From positions 2,914,001 through 2,978,000 of the forward strand of contig NZ_CP133888.1 of the NCBI RefSeq assembly GCF_041228405.1: a stretch of 64,000 nucleotides of DNA. The letters run 5' to 3'. This stretch comes from Salinilacustrithrix flava (GTDB taxonomy: Bacteria > Actinomycetota > Acidimicrobiia > Acidimicrobiales > Salinilacustritrichaceae). The notes under the pieces are model-generated. The model had not been told where the DNA came from and did no database searches. It saw nothing but the letters and a program-made list of their open reading frames with translations. Shown here one piece after another: positions 1 to 8,560 of the stretch. How positions within the stretch are numbered: position 1 is the stretch's first letter; each line of letters starts with the position of its first letter. The translations under genes were made by a program, and so were the position numbers.

Positions 1-727
1 GGTAGCTGCGGGTGCGACCGTCGTTGAGGCCGAAGCGCTGCTCGACGGCGTAGCGGGCCCGGGGCTCGAGGACGTCGAGCAGGCCGGTGACGAACTCGTC
101 CTCGGCGGCCTTGAGGGTGAGGGTCTCGGGGCCGGGCTTGTTGTCGGCCAGGAGGTCGACCAGCTCGGAGCCGTCGGACTCGTCGCCGACGGTGCGGTCG
201 AGCGACGTCGGCGTGGTGAGGCGGTGCAGGCGGGAGTGCTCGTCGTCGAGCTCGGTGCCCTCGCCGGACGCGTGCCGGAGGGCGGCCCGCAGGCTGGCCG
301 AGCGGTCGCCGGGCAGGCGCACGAGGCTGGCCTTCTGGTCGAGGGCCCGGCCGATGGCCTGGCGGATCCAGAAGGTGGCGTAGGTCGAGAACTTGAAGCC
401 CTTGCGCCAGTCGAACTTGTCGACGGCGTGCTCCAGGCCCAGGTTGCCCTCCTGGATGAGGTCCAGGAGCTCCATCGAGGGGGGCAGCGGGTAGCGCCGC
501 GCGATCGAGACGACGAGGCGCAGGTTGGCCCGGATGAAGCGGTCCTTGGCGGCCGCCGCGTCGGCGATCGCCCGGCGCTCCTCGCGGGTCTTCTTCTCAC
601 CCGCATCCAGGCGTTCCTGGGCCTCTCGGCCCTTCTCGATGACCTGGGAGAGCTCGCGCTCCTCCTCGGCGGTGAGGAGGGGCACCATCCCGATCTCGTT
701 CAGATACTGTCCAACAGAGTCGCTCAT
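1..727 (-). CDS. Sigma-70 family RNA polymerase sigma factor (3' end outside window)
   Basis: Directs RNA polymerase to promoters. The gene runs off the left edge, so most of region 4 is missing. The N-terminus (MSDSVGQYLNEIG) matches region 1.2. Residues about 63-125 form region 2, with RFIRANLRLVVSIARRYP, the core-binding DLIQEGNLGL and the melting/-10 recognition stretch KFSTYATFWIRQAI. Region 3 is unusual: only about 35 hydrophilic residues lie between VRLP (about 136) and a SLDRTVGDE linker (about 173), where housekeeping sigma factors have roughly 55 residues of helical region 3. Region 4 starts at LEPRARYAVEQRFGL. The start is ATG at 727 and no gene lies between it and nadD. It is a group 2/3 type factor rather than an ECF; the regulon is unknown. 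Confidence 0.9.
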   Translation of the reverse strand, partial: MSDSVGQYLNEIGMVPLLTAEEERELSQVIEKGREAQERLDAGEKKTREERRAIADAAAAKDRFIRANLRLVVSIARRYPLPPSMELLDLIQEGNLGLEHAVDKFDWRKGFKFSTYATFWIRQAIGRALDQKASLVRLPGDRSASLRAALRHASGEGTELDDEHSRLHRLTTPTSLDRTVGDESDGSELVDLLADNKPGPETLTLKAAEDEFVTGLLDVLEPRARYAVEQRFGLNDGRTRSY

Positions 728-775
728 GACACTCGTTCCAACGGCGTTTGCGGGTGGAGGATTCCGACCGGGCTC

Positions 776-789
776 GTGACTCCAGTCAC
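776..789. promoter_or_regulatory. 14-bp dyad in sigma-gene upstream region
   Basis: A perfect 6-bp inverted repeat GTGACT-CC-AGTCAC lies about 50 bp upstream of the sigma-factor start, in the 221-bp gap shared with nadD. Its size and position suit an operator for a dimeric repressor, but no cognate regulator can be named. The rest of the gap holds an isolated tRNA T-arm-like stretch and the nadD -10. Confidence 0.35.
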
Positions 790-936
790 AGGGGTCCGAG
801 GGGGATCGAACCCACGTCCGTACATCGGTACCCAACTGGGGTGACAGCGAGAACATTCCGGCGGGGGCGCCAGGTGGGGCGGTCAGGGGGGGAACCGACC
901 AGTGTGGCCGCTGACGGTCCGCTCGCCCCGGTCGAA

Positions 937-942
937 TATCGT
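937..942 (+). promoter_or_regulatory. Putative -10 of nadD (leaderless type)
   Basis: TATCGT sits 6 nt before the nadD ATG and no Shine-Dalgarno is visible. Transcription would begin at or next to the start codon. Confidence 0.5.
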
Positions 943-948
943 CGCCGG

Positions 949-1542
949 ATGGCAGCGGCGCGGATCGGGGTGTTCGGGGGGACCTTCGACCCGCCCCACG
1001 TCGGCCATCTGGTCACGGCGGTCAACGTGCGCCACGACCTGCACCTCGACCGGCTGCTCCTGGTCGTCGCCAACGAGCCGTGGCAGAAGCTGGGGAGCCG
1101 GCCGATCACGCCGGCGGCGGACCGGCTCGCCATGGTCGAGGCCGCCGTGGCCGGGGTCGCCGGGCTGGAGGCGTGCGCTCTCGAGATCGAGCGCGGCGGC
1201 CACAGCTACACGGCGGACACGCTGGCCGAGCTCGCCGCTGCGAACCCGGGCGCCGAGCTGTTCCTCGTGCTCGGCGCCGATGCCGCCACCGGGTTGCCCA
1301 CGTGGGAGCGGGTCGACGAGGTCCGCGCCTGCGCCTCGCTCGTGATCGTGGACCGCCCCGGCGAGCCCCCGCCGGTCGTGCCCGACGGTTGGGACTGGAC
1401 CCACGTGGAGGTCCCCCGACTCGAGGTGTCCTCGACCGACCTGCGGGACCGCGTGGCTGATGGCCGCCCCCTCGACTACCTGCTGCCACGCGACGTGGTG
1501 GCCTGCGTGCGCGAGCGCCAGCTCTATCGTGGGTCCACGTGA
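949..1542 (+). CDS. nadD: Nicotinate-nucleotide adenylyltransferase
   Basis: Transfers AMP from ATP to nicotinate mononucleotide, giving deamido-NAD in cytoplasmic NAD biosynthesis. The 197-residue protein has the nucleotidyltransferase signature GVFGGTFDPPHVGHL near the N-terminus and the C-terminal VSSTDLR motif, matching the family's ISSTxIR. Length is normal for NadD. ATG 949 was chosen because the signature begins six residues later and a TATCGT -10 lies 6 nt upstream; the longer in-frame extension adds no domain. The stop overlaps the GTG of the next gene, and nadD, the LCP-like gene and rsfS read as one operon. The nadD-(lytR)-rsfS order is common in Actinobacteria. Confidence 0.96.
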   Translation: MAAARIGVFGGTFDPPHVGHLVTAVNVRHDLHLDRLLLVVANEPWQKLGSRPITPAADRLAMVEAAVAGVAGLEACALEIERGGHSYTADTLAELAAANPGAELFLVLGADAATGLPTWERVDEVRACASLVIVDRPGEPPPVVPDGWDWTHVEVPRLEVSSTDLRDRVADGRPLDYLLPRDVVACVRERQLYRGST

Positions 1543-2876
1543 CGGGCGAGGCGGGCGAGGGCGACCCGGGGATCGATGACGACGAGCGGGAGGCACGCCT
1601 GCAGGCGCTGCTGTCGGTCCGCGTCGCGGCACGCCAGGACGAGCTCGGGCCGGGACCGCTCGAGGGGCGCCGTCGTCGCACCACCACCTCGGATGACGAC
1701 GACCGCGAGGACCACCCCGACGACCGTGCGGGAGCGGGCCGTCGCATCGGCCTCACCACCGTGCTCGCCACCCTGGTCCTGCTCGGCCTGTTCGCCACCG
1801 GTGCCGGCCTGATCTACGCCGGCACCCGCATCATCCGCTCCAGCACCGAGGGCGAGGTCGTCGCCGAGCAGACCGACCCGGCCGCTCCCGGCTACGAGGC
1901 GATCGTGAGCCCGACGCCGACGATGCTCGTCGTGCACGACGTGGACGGCGAGGTGCAGGCGCTCACGGTGCTGACCCTGCCCGATCCGGGTTCGGGCGGC
2001 GGCGGCGTCGTCCTGGTGCCGACGCGCACGGTCGCGGACATGCCCCTCTTCGGGTACGCCCCGATCGAGGCGGCCTACGACCTGGGCACGGCCGAGGTGC
2101 AGGCCGAGATCGTCGGTGACCTGCTCACGGTCGGGATCGACGAGGTGGTCGTCGTCGACGCCGACCGGTGGGCCGGTCTCGTGGCGCCGGTGGCACCCCT
2201 CACCATCGACAACCCCGAGGCCATCGAGGTCGACGGCGAGCTGCGCTTCCCCGACGGTGAGATCGAGCTGGACGCCGAGGACGTCGGCGCCTACCTGGCC
2301 GCCCGTGCGCCCGGGGAGTCCGACCCGGCTCGGCTCTTCCGCCACGAGACCTTCTGGCGGGCCTGGCTCGCCGCGGTGGCCGAGGCGGGCACGCCCGATG
2401 CGGTCCCCGGTGAGCTGGAGGGCGGCCTCGGGCGCTTCGTGCGCGAGCTGGCTGCAGGGCAGACGGTCGTGGAGACGCTGCCGGTGGAGCCGACCACGGT
2501 CGAGGGCTTCGACGACGAGCCGACGTTCGTCGCCGAGCAGGACGACGTCGCCGCGCTGGTCGCCGAGCTCGTGCCCTTCCCACGCAGCCCGCGGCCCGGC
2601 GTGCGCGAGCGGGTCCGGGTGCTCAACGGCACGGAGGACCTCGACGAGGCCCGGGCGGTGGCGCCGGCCCTGCCGCCGGTCGGCGTGGAGGTGGTCATCG
2701 TCGGCAACGCGCTCGACCTCGACCAGGTGACGACCACCATCGCCTACGTCAACCCGTCCCACGAGGCGGCGGCGGAGGACATCCGAGATCTCCTCGGCGT
2801 CGGCGAGGTGCTGGTGGACCCCCGGCCGAGTGATGTGGTCGACATCACGGTTACCCTTGGTGCCGACCATGACTGA
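1539..2876 (+). CDS. Membrane-anchored degenerate LCP / LytR C-terminal domain protein
   Basis: This 445-residue protein begins with about 65 charged residues, then one membrane segment (about 70-95). An extracytoplasmic part follows that resembles a LytR-CpsA-Psr fold (AAYDLGTAEVQAEIVGDLL, then a region parallel to the VxVDFxGF stretch). It ends in a LytR_C-type domain starting RVRVLNGT. Active LCP enzymes use conserved Arg and Asp residues to bind polyprenyl pyrophosphate and attach glycopolymers to peptidoglycan. The usual Arg-rich signature is not evident here, so a structural or regulatory role in the envelope is possible. GTG 1539 overlaps the nadD stop; the 3' end overlaps rsfS by 8 bp. 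Confidence 0.7.
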   Translation: MTGEAGEGDPGIDDDEREARLQALLSVRVAARQDELGPGPLEGRRRRTTTSDDDDREDHPDDRAGAGRRIGLTTVLATLVLLGLFATGAGLIYAGTRIIRSSTEGEVVAEQTDPAAPGYEAIVSPTPTMLVVHDVDGEVQALTVLTLPDPGSGGGGVVLVPTRTVADMPLFGYAPIEAAYDLGTAEVQAEIVGDLLTVGIDEVVVVDADRWAGLVAPVAPLTIDNPEAIEVDGELRFPDGEIELDAEDVGAYLAARAPGESDPARLFRHETFWRAWLAAVAEAGTPDAVPGELEGGLGRFVRELAAGQTVVETLPVEPTTVEGFDDEPTFVAEQDDVAALVAELVPFPRSPRPGVRERVRVLNGTEDLDEARAVAPALPPVGVEVVIVGNALDLDQVTTTIAYVNPSHEAAAEDIRDLLGVGEVLVDPRPSDVVDITVTLGADHD

Positions 2877-3315
2877 TGCCGAGCAGACCACCCCGCCCGC
2901 CCCCACCTCGCCCGACCCGATCGACGATCTGCTCGACCCGACCTTCCCGGTCGCGGCAGCTCGGGCCGCGTTCGCCAAGGGTGCCACCGACATCCTCGTG
3001 CTCCAGGTGGGCGACGTGCTGGCCATCACCGACTACTTCGTGATCGCCTCGGCGTCCAACCCCCGCCTCGTGCGCACCATCGTGCAGGAGTGCGAGGAAG
3101 CCGTGGCCGAGGCCGGCGGGCCCAACGCCATCCGGGTCGAGGGCCTGGCCGAGTCCGAGTGGGTCCTGGCCGACCACGGCACCTTCGTGGTCCACGTCTT
3201 CCACGAGGACGCCCGCCAGTACTACGAGCTCGAGCGGCTCTGGTCCGACGTGCCCCAGGTCGCCTGGGAGGATCCGGACCTCCCGGTCGCCGCGGCCTCC
3301 GCCGGCACCCGGTAG
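2869..3315 (+). CDS. rsfS: Ribosomal silencing factor RsfS
   Basis: RsfS/Iojap proteins bind ribosomal protein uL14 and block joining of the subunits, lowering translation under starvation. The 148-residue protein has the family core: AAFAKGATDILVLQVGDVLAI, then TDYFVIASASNPR, and a C-terminal WVLADHGTFVVHVF and ARQYYELERLW. ATG 2869 overlaps the preceding stop by 8 bp and is preferred over the earlier in-frame codon inside the upstream gene. The proline-rich N-terminal 20 residues are an extension. It is the third gene of the nadD operon, the classic position. Confidence 0.95.
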   Translation: MTDAEQTTPPAPTSPDPIDDLLDPTFPVAAARAAFAKGATDILVLQVGDVLAITDYFVIASASNPRLVRTIVQECEEAVAEAGGPNAIRVEGLAESEWVLADHGTFVVHVFHEDARQYYELERLWSDVPQVAWEDPDLPVAAASAGTR

Positions 3316-3318
3316 GGA

Positions 3319-4203
3319 TCAGCCCTCGAGGGCTGCCTCCCCCAGGAGGTCGCTCCAGCGGCGGATGGCCAGCTCGTGGCCGACACCGTCGTGCCGGTCC
3401 GCTTCGACGCCGAGCCGACGACCGATCCAGGCGGACATCGCCGGGGGCGTGACCGCGTCGAGGGTGCCGACGTGGACGGTGACGGGGGCGGTGATGCGGT
3501 CGAGGAGCACGCCGAGCGGGGTGGCCTGGGCCGCGATGTCGCGCTCGACTCCGGTGATCCCCGCGGCGACGCAGGCGCGCACCGCCAGGGCCAGCTGGTC
3601 GTCTGCGCCGGGGATGTCGGCGAGGGCGGCGATCGATGCGGCCATCATCTCCCGGGCCGTGGCGTCGTCGATCTCGGCCGGCACCAGCCACGGCGCGAGC
3701 TCGGCGCCGACCTCGTCGGGGTCCATGCCCCGGTGCGCGTCGGCGAACAGCCGACGGGCGTCGTCGCTGCCGTCGAGCACCGCCGGGTCGTCGTAGGCGT
3801 CGGCGGGGACCAGCGGCGCGGCCAGGACCACCCGCCGGCACCGGTCGGGGTGGGCGCCGGCGAAGGCGAGGGCGTGGATGGCGCCGGTTGACCAGGACAG
3901 CACCGCCGCCTGCTCGATGCCCAGGTGGTCGAGCACCGCGACCAGGTCGTCGGCCACGGAGCTCGGCGTCGCGGCCGGATCGATGTCGGAGTGCCCGATG
4001 CCGGGCCGGTCGGCGGCGAGGAGCCGCACCCCGGCGGCCGCGGCGATGGCGTCGTCGGGGTGCCGGGCGAGCCGGGAGTCGGGGGACCCGTGGCAGTAGA
4101 GCACCGGCGTGCCGCCGGGGTCGCCCCGGTCGTCGAGGGCGACGCGCCGACCGCCGGCGAGCTCGACCAGCCGGTCCGGGAGGGGGATCGCAGGATCAGC
4201 CAT
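3319..4203 (-). CDS. Alpha/beta hydrolase
   Basis: A 294-residue alpha/beta-hydrolase-fold protein. HG of the oxyanion region is in LYCHGSPDSR (about 38-47). The nucleophile elbow is LSWSTGA, so the first Gly of GxSxG is Ser. A late His lies in DGVGHELAI and an acidic partner is likely in VGTLDAVTPP. This is the proline-iminopeptidase/epoxide-hydrolase-like branch with a cap region in the middle; the substrate cannot be told. Two starts are possible: ATG 4203 (used) and GTG 4212, neither with a clear ribosome site. It converges on rsfS with only 3 bp between stops. Confidence 0.8.
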   Translation of the reverse strand: MADPAIPLPDRLVELAGGRRVALDDRGDPGGTPVLYCHGSPDSRLARHPDDAIAAAAGVRLLAADRPGIGHSDIDPAATPSSVADDLVAVLDHLGIEQAAVLSWSTGAIHALAFAGAHPDRCRRVVLAAPLVPADAYDDPAVLDGSDDARRLFADAHRGMDPDEVGAELAPWLVPAEIDDATAREMMAASIAALADIPGADDQLALAVRACVAAGITGVERDIAAQATPLGVLLDRITAPVTVHVGTLDAVTPPAMSAWIGRRLGVEADRHDGVGHELAIRRWSDLLGEAALEG

Positions 4204-4285
4204 GAGGTGCACGACCGGGGGCTCGCCAGCGGATGGGGAGCATCGGCGACGAACCCGAGGCCGCCCAGCGGCCGGAGGGTTCGCG

Positions 4286-4358
4286 TGGAGCTAAGGGGAA
4301 TCGAACCCCTGACCTCTTCCATGCCATGGAAGCGCTCTACCAACTGAGCTATAGCCCC
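4286..4358 (-). tRNA. tRNA-Ala (GGC anticodon)
   Basis: The reverse strand folds into a full cloverleaf of 73 nt. The acceptor GGGGCTA pairs with TAGCTCC, the D-arm is GCTC...GAGC, and the anticodon arm CTTCC-ATGGCAT-GGAAG carries GGC. The T-arm is AGGGG-TTCGATT-CCCCT. The 3' CCA is not encoded. It lies alone in the gap between the hydrolase and leuS. Confidence 0.98.
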
Positions 4359-4467
4359 GTAGGGTCCGCATCGCGGAGCGGCCAGCGTACATCGCGCCGC
4401 GGTGGTGCACGGAAATCGGCGCCGTCGCGGCCCGGGAACCGGAATCGGACCCCGGAGGGACCCTCGG

Positions 4468-4473
4468 TACGAT
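4468..4473 (+). promoter_or_regulatory. Putative -10 of leuS (leaderless type)
   Basis: TACGAT lies 8 nt before the leuS ATG and there is no Shine-Dalgarno. Confidence 0.5.
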
Positions 4474-4481
4474 GCCCGGCC

Positions 4482-6998
4482 ATGGCCGCAGACACCGCTT
4501 CGAACGACGTCGCGGACGGGCGCGTGCCCGACTACGACCCGCAGTCCGTCGAGGCGCGGTGGCAGCAGCGCTGGCGTGACGAGGGCACCTACGAGATCGA
4601 CAACGACGATCCCCGCCCCCCGTACTACGTGCTGAACATGTACCCGTACCCGTCGGGGCCGGCCCACATGGGGCACGTGCGCAACTACACCTTCGGCGAC
4701 CTGATCGTGCGCTACAAGACCATGCAGGGCCACGGCGTGCTGTCGCCGATGGGCTTCGACTCCTTCGGCCTGCCGGCCGAGAACGCCGCCATCCAGTCGG
4801 GCATCCACCCCCGCGTGTTCACCGAGGAGCGGATCCCGCAGCTGACGTCGTCGATCACCCGGATCGGCGCGGTCTACGACTGGCGCCGCACCGTGGCCAG
4901 CCACACGCCCGAGTACATCCGGTTCACGCAGTGGATCTTCCTGCGCTTCCTGGAGCGGGGTCTGGCCTACAAGCGCAAGGCGGCCGTGAACTGGTGCCCC
5001 GGCTGCCAGACGGTGCTGGCCAACGAACAGGTGCTCGCCGACGGGACGTGCGAGCGGTCGGGGGACCTGGTCGAGGCGCGCGACCTGGAGCAGTGGTTCT
5101 TCAAGATCACCGACTACGCCCAGCAGCTGCTGGACGACCTGGAGCTGGTCGACTGGCCCGAGCGGGTCGTGACCATGCAGCGCAACTGGATCGGCCGGTC
5201 CGAGGGGGCCCAGTTCTCGATGCCCGTCGTCGACGCCGACGGTGAGCCGCACGAGTCCGCCGCCCGCGTCGAGGTGTACACGACCCGACCCGACACCGCC
5301 TTCGGCATGACCTACGCCGTCCTGGCCCCGGAGCACGAGCTGGCCCTCACGGTCACCACGCCCGAGCAGCGCGACGAGGTCGAGGCCTTCATCGCCAAGG
5401 CGCGCTCGACGTCGGAGATGGATCGGCTGTCGTCGGAGGGCGCCATCGACAAGCGCGGCGTGTTCACCGGCTCGTACCTGCAGAACCCGTTCAACGGCGA
5501 GCCGGTCCCGCTGTACCTGGCCGACTACGTGCTGGTCACCTACGGCACCGGGGCGATCATGGCGGTCCCCGGCGAGGACCAGCGGGACTGGGACTTCGCC
5601 AAGGCCTACGACCTGCCGATCATCCGCACCGTGCAGCCGCCGGAGGGCTTCGACGGCGAGGCGTACACGGGCACCGGCCCGGCCATCAACAGCGCCGGCA
5701 CCACCATCACCGGCGACGAGCTGGACCTGAACGGCCTGGAGATGGCCGAGGCCAAGGCCAGGGCCATCGACTGGTTGACGGCCAACGGCATCGGCCAGGA
5801 CCGGGTGAACTACCGCCTGCGCGACTGGCTGCTGTCCCGCCAGCGCTTCTGGGGCTGCCCGATCCCGATCGTGTACTGCACGTCGTGTGCCGGGCTGGAC
5901 GGGAACGGAGCGGTGCCGGTGCCGGACGACCAGCTGCCGGTGATCGCCCCGGACGACGTCGAGTTCCTGCCGACGGGGGAGTCACCGCTCAAGCACCACG
6001 AGGGCTTCCTGCGCACGACGTGCCCGCAGTGCGGCGGGGAGGCCATGCGCGAGACCGACACGATGGACACCTTCGTGGACTCCTCGTGGTACTTCCTGCG
6101 CTTCGCGGATCCGACCAACGAGGACCTGCCGTTCTCCCAGGAAGCCGTCGACCACTGGCTGCCGGTGGACCAGTACATCGGCGGCGTCGAGCACGCCATC
6201 CTCCACCTGATGTACGCCCGGTTCTTCACCAAGGCCCTGGCCGACATCGGCGTGGCCCCGTCGGACCTGCGCGAGCCGTTCAAGCGCCTGTTCACCCAGG
6301 GCATGATCCGCCTCGGTGGGGCCAAGATGTCCAAGTCGAAGGGCAACCTGGTGGCCCCCGAGGAGATCCTCGACCGCGAGGGCGCCGACGCCCTGCGCCT
6401 CGGTCAGCTCTTCGTCGGCCCCCCGGCCGACGACGTCGACTGGGAGGGCGTGGGCATCGAGGGCACCCACCGCTTCATCGGTCGCCTGTGGCGCCTCGCC
6501 CACCCCGCCTCCGACGCCGTGCCCGAGGCCACCGGCGACGCCGCGGTGGCGGTGGACAAGGAGGCGCACCGCCTCATCGCCCGCGTGTCCGACGAGTACG
6601 AGCGGTGGTCCTACAACACGGCCGTGGCCGCGTTCATGGAGTTCACGAACCTGCTGTACAAGCAGGGCCGGACCGACTTCGCCGTGGACTCCCTGCTCCT
6701 GCTCCTCGCCCCGATGGCGCCCCACGTCACCGCCGAGCTGTGGGAGCTGCGCCACGGCACCCACGTCCACGAGCAGGCCTGGCCCACCCACGATCCGTCG
6801 ATGCTGGCCGTCGACAGCGTGACGATGGTGGTGCAGGTGAAGGGCAAGGTGCGGGACCGCATCGAGGTCTCCCCCGACATCTCCGAGGAAGAGGCCCGCG
6901 CCCTGGCGCTCGCCAGCGAGGCGGTCCAGGGCCACCTCGACGGGGAGCCGACCAAGGTCATCGTGCGCCCGCCCAACATCGTCAACATCGTTCCGTAG
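4482..6998 (+). CDS. leuS: Leucyl-tRNA synthetase
   Basis: Class I aminoacyl-tRNA synthetase that charges tRNA-Leu in the cytoplasm. The 838-residue protein has the HIGH-type motif HMGH (residues 62-65, in YPSGPAHMGHVRNY) and the KMSKS loop KMSKSKGN (around residue 615). The CP1 editing domain carries the threonine-rich TTRPDT motif. Zinc-type cysteine pairs occur in NWCPGCQT and in CPQCGGEA. The C-terminal anticodon and tRNA-binding domains are complete, ending PPNIVNIVP. ATG 4482 fits the bacterial LeuS N-terminus; longer in-frame extensions run back into the tRNA gene. A strong hairpin follows the stop codon. Confidence 0.98.
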   Translation: MAADTASNDVADGRVPDYDPQSVEARWQQRWRDEGTYEIDNDDPRPPYYVLNMYPYPSGPAHMGHVRNYTFGDLIVRYKTMQGHGVLSPMGFDSFGLPAENAAIQSGIHPRVFTEERIPQLTSSITRIGAVYDWRRTVASHTPEYIRFTQWIFLRFLERGLAYKRKAAVNWCPGCQTVLANEQVLADGTCERSGDLVEARDLEQWFFKITDYAQQLLDDLELVDWPERVVTMQRNWIGRSEGAQFSMPVVDADGEPHESAARVEVYTTRPDTAFGMTYAVLAPEHELALTVTTPEQRDEVEAFIAKARSTSEMDRLSSEGAIDKRGVFTGSYLQNPFNGEPVPLYLADYVLVTYGTGAIMAVPGEDQRDWDFAKAYDLPIIRTVQPPEGFDGEAYTGTGPAINSAGTTITGDELDLNGLEMAEAKARAIDWLTANGIGQDRVNYRLRDWLLSRQRFWGCPIPIVYCTSCAGLDGNGAVPVPDDQLPVIAPDDVEFLPTGESPLKHHEGFLRTTCPQCGGEAMRETDTMDTFVDSSWYFLRFADPTNEDLPFSQEAVDHWLPVDQYIGGVEHAILHLMYARFFTKALADIGVAPSDLREPFKRLFTQGMIRLGGAKMSKSKGNLVAPEEILDREGADALRLGQLFVGPPADDVDWEGVGIEGTHRFIGRLWRLAHPASDAVPEATGDAAVAVDKEAHRLIARVSDEYERWSYNTAVAAFMEFTNLLYKQGRTDFAVDSLLLLLAPMAPHVTAELWELRHGTHVHEQAWPTHDPSMLAVDSVTMVVQVKGKVRDRIEVSPDISEEEARALALASEAVQGHLDGEPTKVIVRPPNIVNIVP

Positions 6999-7008
6999 CG
7001 GGACATCC

Positions 7009-7042
7009 CGTGGATCGCGACCACATCCGGTCGCGATCCACG
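7009..7042. terminator. Bidirectional terminator hairpin
   Basis: A perfect 14-bp stem (CGTGGATCGCGACC and its complement) with the 6-nt loop ACATCC lies between the convergent leuS and CHRD-like genes. One mismatch further out, the pairing continues as ATC/GAT. There is no long U-tract, as usual in Actinobacteria. The outer arm sequence recurs in the hairpin at 28728-28770. Confidence 0.85.
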
Positions 7043-7061
7043 AGATCTCGCTCGTCGAGCG

Positions 7062-7541
7062 CTAGTTGCGCCCGAGCTCCGTGCGCACGACCGTGAGGTC
7101 CTCGTTGGTGTGGGCGTTGATGTAGTACTCGTCGGGGTCGGACAGGACGCCGCGCAGAGAGTCCCGGTCGCCGGTCATGCAGCCGGTGGTCGACTCGCCG
7201 CCGTCGACGATCAGATCGCTGGCGTCGATGGCGATGCCGCCGTTCTGCTCGCCCGGCGCCTTCTCGTGCAGATGGAGGGCGACGATCTGGACGTCCTCGG
7301 GGAGGTCGAAGTCCAGGAACAGGCAGAACCGCTCCTGGCCGTGGTTGAGGTACATGGCCCCGGTCCCGACCGAGCCTTCGGGCGCGGCACCGAATGGGTC
7401 GTCGGCATCGACCGCAGCCTGCGGCGTCAGTTCGAGGTCGAAGTACTTCTTGCCCTTGGTGTGGTCCGCCTGGGCTGGGGCGGCGGTCAGGGCGAGGATT
7501 CCGGTGGCGGCGGCGCCGACGGCGAGGGTGCGGAGCTTCAT
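7062..7541 (-). CDS. Secreted CHRD-like domain protein
   Basis: A 159-residue exported protein. It has a Sec signal peptide (MKLRTLAVGAAATGILALTAAPAQA) with cleavage after AQA. The mature part matches the CHRD (chordin-like) pattern: IVALHLHEKAPGEQNGGIAI followed by VLSDPDEYYINAHTNEDL and an end at VVRTELGR, where CHRD proteins typically have a YxNxHT...GxIRGQL tail. CHRD domains are extracellular beta-rich modules without a known enzymatic role. A Shine-Dalgarno (GGGGAG) precedes the ATG. It is followed by the bidirectional terminator shared with leuS. Confidence 0.75.
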   Translation of the reverse strand: MKLRTLAVGAAATGILALTAAPAQADHTKGKKYFDLELTPQAAVDADDPFGAAPEGSVGTGAMYLNHGQERFCLFLDFDLPEDVQIVALHLHEKAPGEQNGGIAIDASDLIVDGGESTTGCMTGDRDSLRGVLSDPDEYYINAHTNEDLTVVRTELGRN

Positions 7542-7620
7542 GGTGGTCTCCCGGGGAGGTGGTTGGTTCCCCCCTTCTCCGGAACCGACCCGGCAACCGT
7601 ATGACCGTTTCGGGGCTTTT

Positions 7621-8502
7621 CTACAGATCGTCGGCGGCGAAGGTGTCGCACCGGTTCGGGTCGCCGGTCTCGTAGCCGGTGAGGAACCACTGCTGGCGCT
7701 GCTCGGCCGACCCGTGGGTCCAGGTGTGCGGGTTCACCTCGCCGGTGGCCGCCTCCTGGATCCGGTCGTCCCCGACGGCGGCCGCTGCGCTCAGCGCCTC
7801 GTCGATGTCCTGCTCGGTGAGCTCGAGGATCAGGATCTCGCCGGTGGCCGGGTCCGGGGTGGTGGTGGCGTGGTTGGCCCACACGCCGGCGAAGCAGTCG
7901 GCCTGCAGCTCCTGGCGGACGGCGTCGCTCTCCGGTCCGCTGCCCCGCCCGGCGCGGACGCCGATGAGGTTCTGGACGTGGTGGCCGTACTCGTGGGCCA
8001 GGACGTAGGCCTCGGCGAAGTCGCCGCCGGAGGCCCCGAAGCGGGACTCGAGGTCGTCGAAGAAGCCGAGGTCGATGTAGATCTGCTGGTCGGCGGGGCA
8101 GTAGAAGGGCCCGACCGCGGAGCTCGCCGAGCCGCACCCGCCGGTGGTGACGCCGCCGGTGAAGAAGTTGGTGATCGCCGGCTCGTAGCCCTGGAGCTGG
8201 GTGGCCCACAGGTCCTGGATGCTGTTGACGACGGCGACGATGCGGCACTCCTGGTCCCGCTCGGCGTCCGCGCCGGTCTCGCAGCCCTCGATCGGCTCGC
8301 TGGAGGCACCCTGTCCGCCGGTGCGGGTGCCCTCGAGCGCGCCGAGGGCGCCGCTCAGGTCGCCCCCGCCGCCGCCCAGGAACTGCAGCGCCAGCACCAC
8401 GAGGACGCCGACGATGCCGGCGCCGCCGCCCACCGCGGCTGCCCCGCCCTTGCGGGTGCGGACCTGATCGGAGTCGAGCCGGGCCCGTCGGTTGAACTTC
8501 AT
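7621..8502 (-). CDS. Neutral zinc metallopeptidase (YpfJ family)
   Basis: A 293-residue protein with a short cytoplasmic N-terminus (MKFNRRARLDSDQVRTRKG), a membrane/glycine-rich segment (about 25-50) and an extracytoplasmic zinc-peptidase domain. The catalytic motif HEYGHHVQN gives two zinc His residues and the general-base Glu. Other family marks are FYCPADQQIYIDLGFF and the later QADCFAGVWANH with the third-ligand region. This matches the 'putative neutral zinc metallopeptidase' family (PF04228-type). Its substrate is unknown. It is probably its own transcription unit, since it is separated on both sides by short gaps. Confidence 0.9.
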   Translation of the reverse strand: MKFNRRARLDSDQVRTRKGGAAAVGGGAGIVGVLVVLALQFLGGGGGDLSGALGALEGTRTGGQGASSEPIEGCETGADAERDQECRIVAVVNSIQDLWATQLQGYEPAITNFFTGGVTTGGCGSASSAVGPFYCPADQQIYIDLGFFDDLESRFGASGGDFAEAYVLAHEYGHHVQNLIGVRAGRGSGPESDAVRQELQADCFAGVWANHATTTPDPATGEILILELTEQDIDEALSAAAAVGDDRIQEAATGEVNPHTWTHGSAEQRQQWFLTGYETGDPNRCDTFAADDL

Positions 8503-8560
8503 CGGCCACCCCTACCCCGTCGTCCTGCTGTCCGGACCTCTGCCAGCAGATCTTCCCAGG

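Noticed and set aside
792..820. tRNA T-arm-like stretch on the minus strand (GTGGGTTCGATCCCCCT) upstream of the sigma gene
   Set aside because: One stem pair is mismatched and no matching 5' acceptor, D-arm or anticodon arm was found within tRNA or tmRNA distance.
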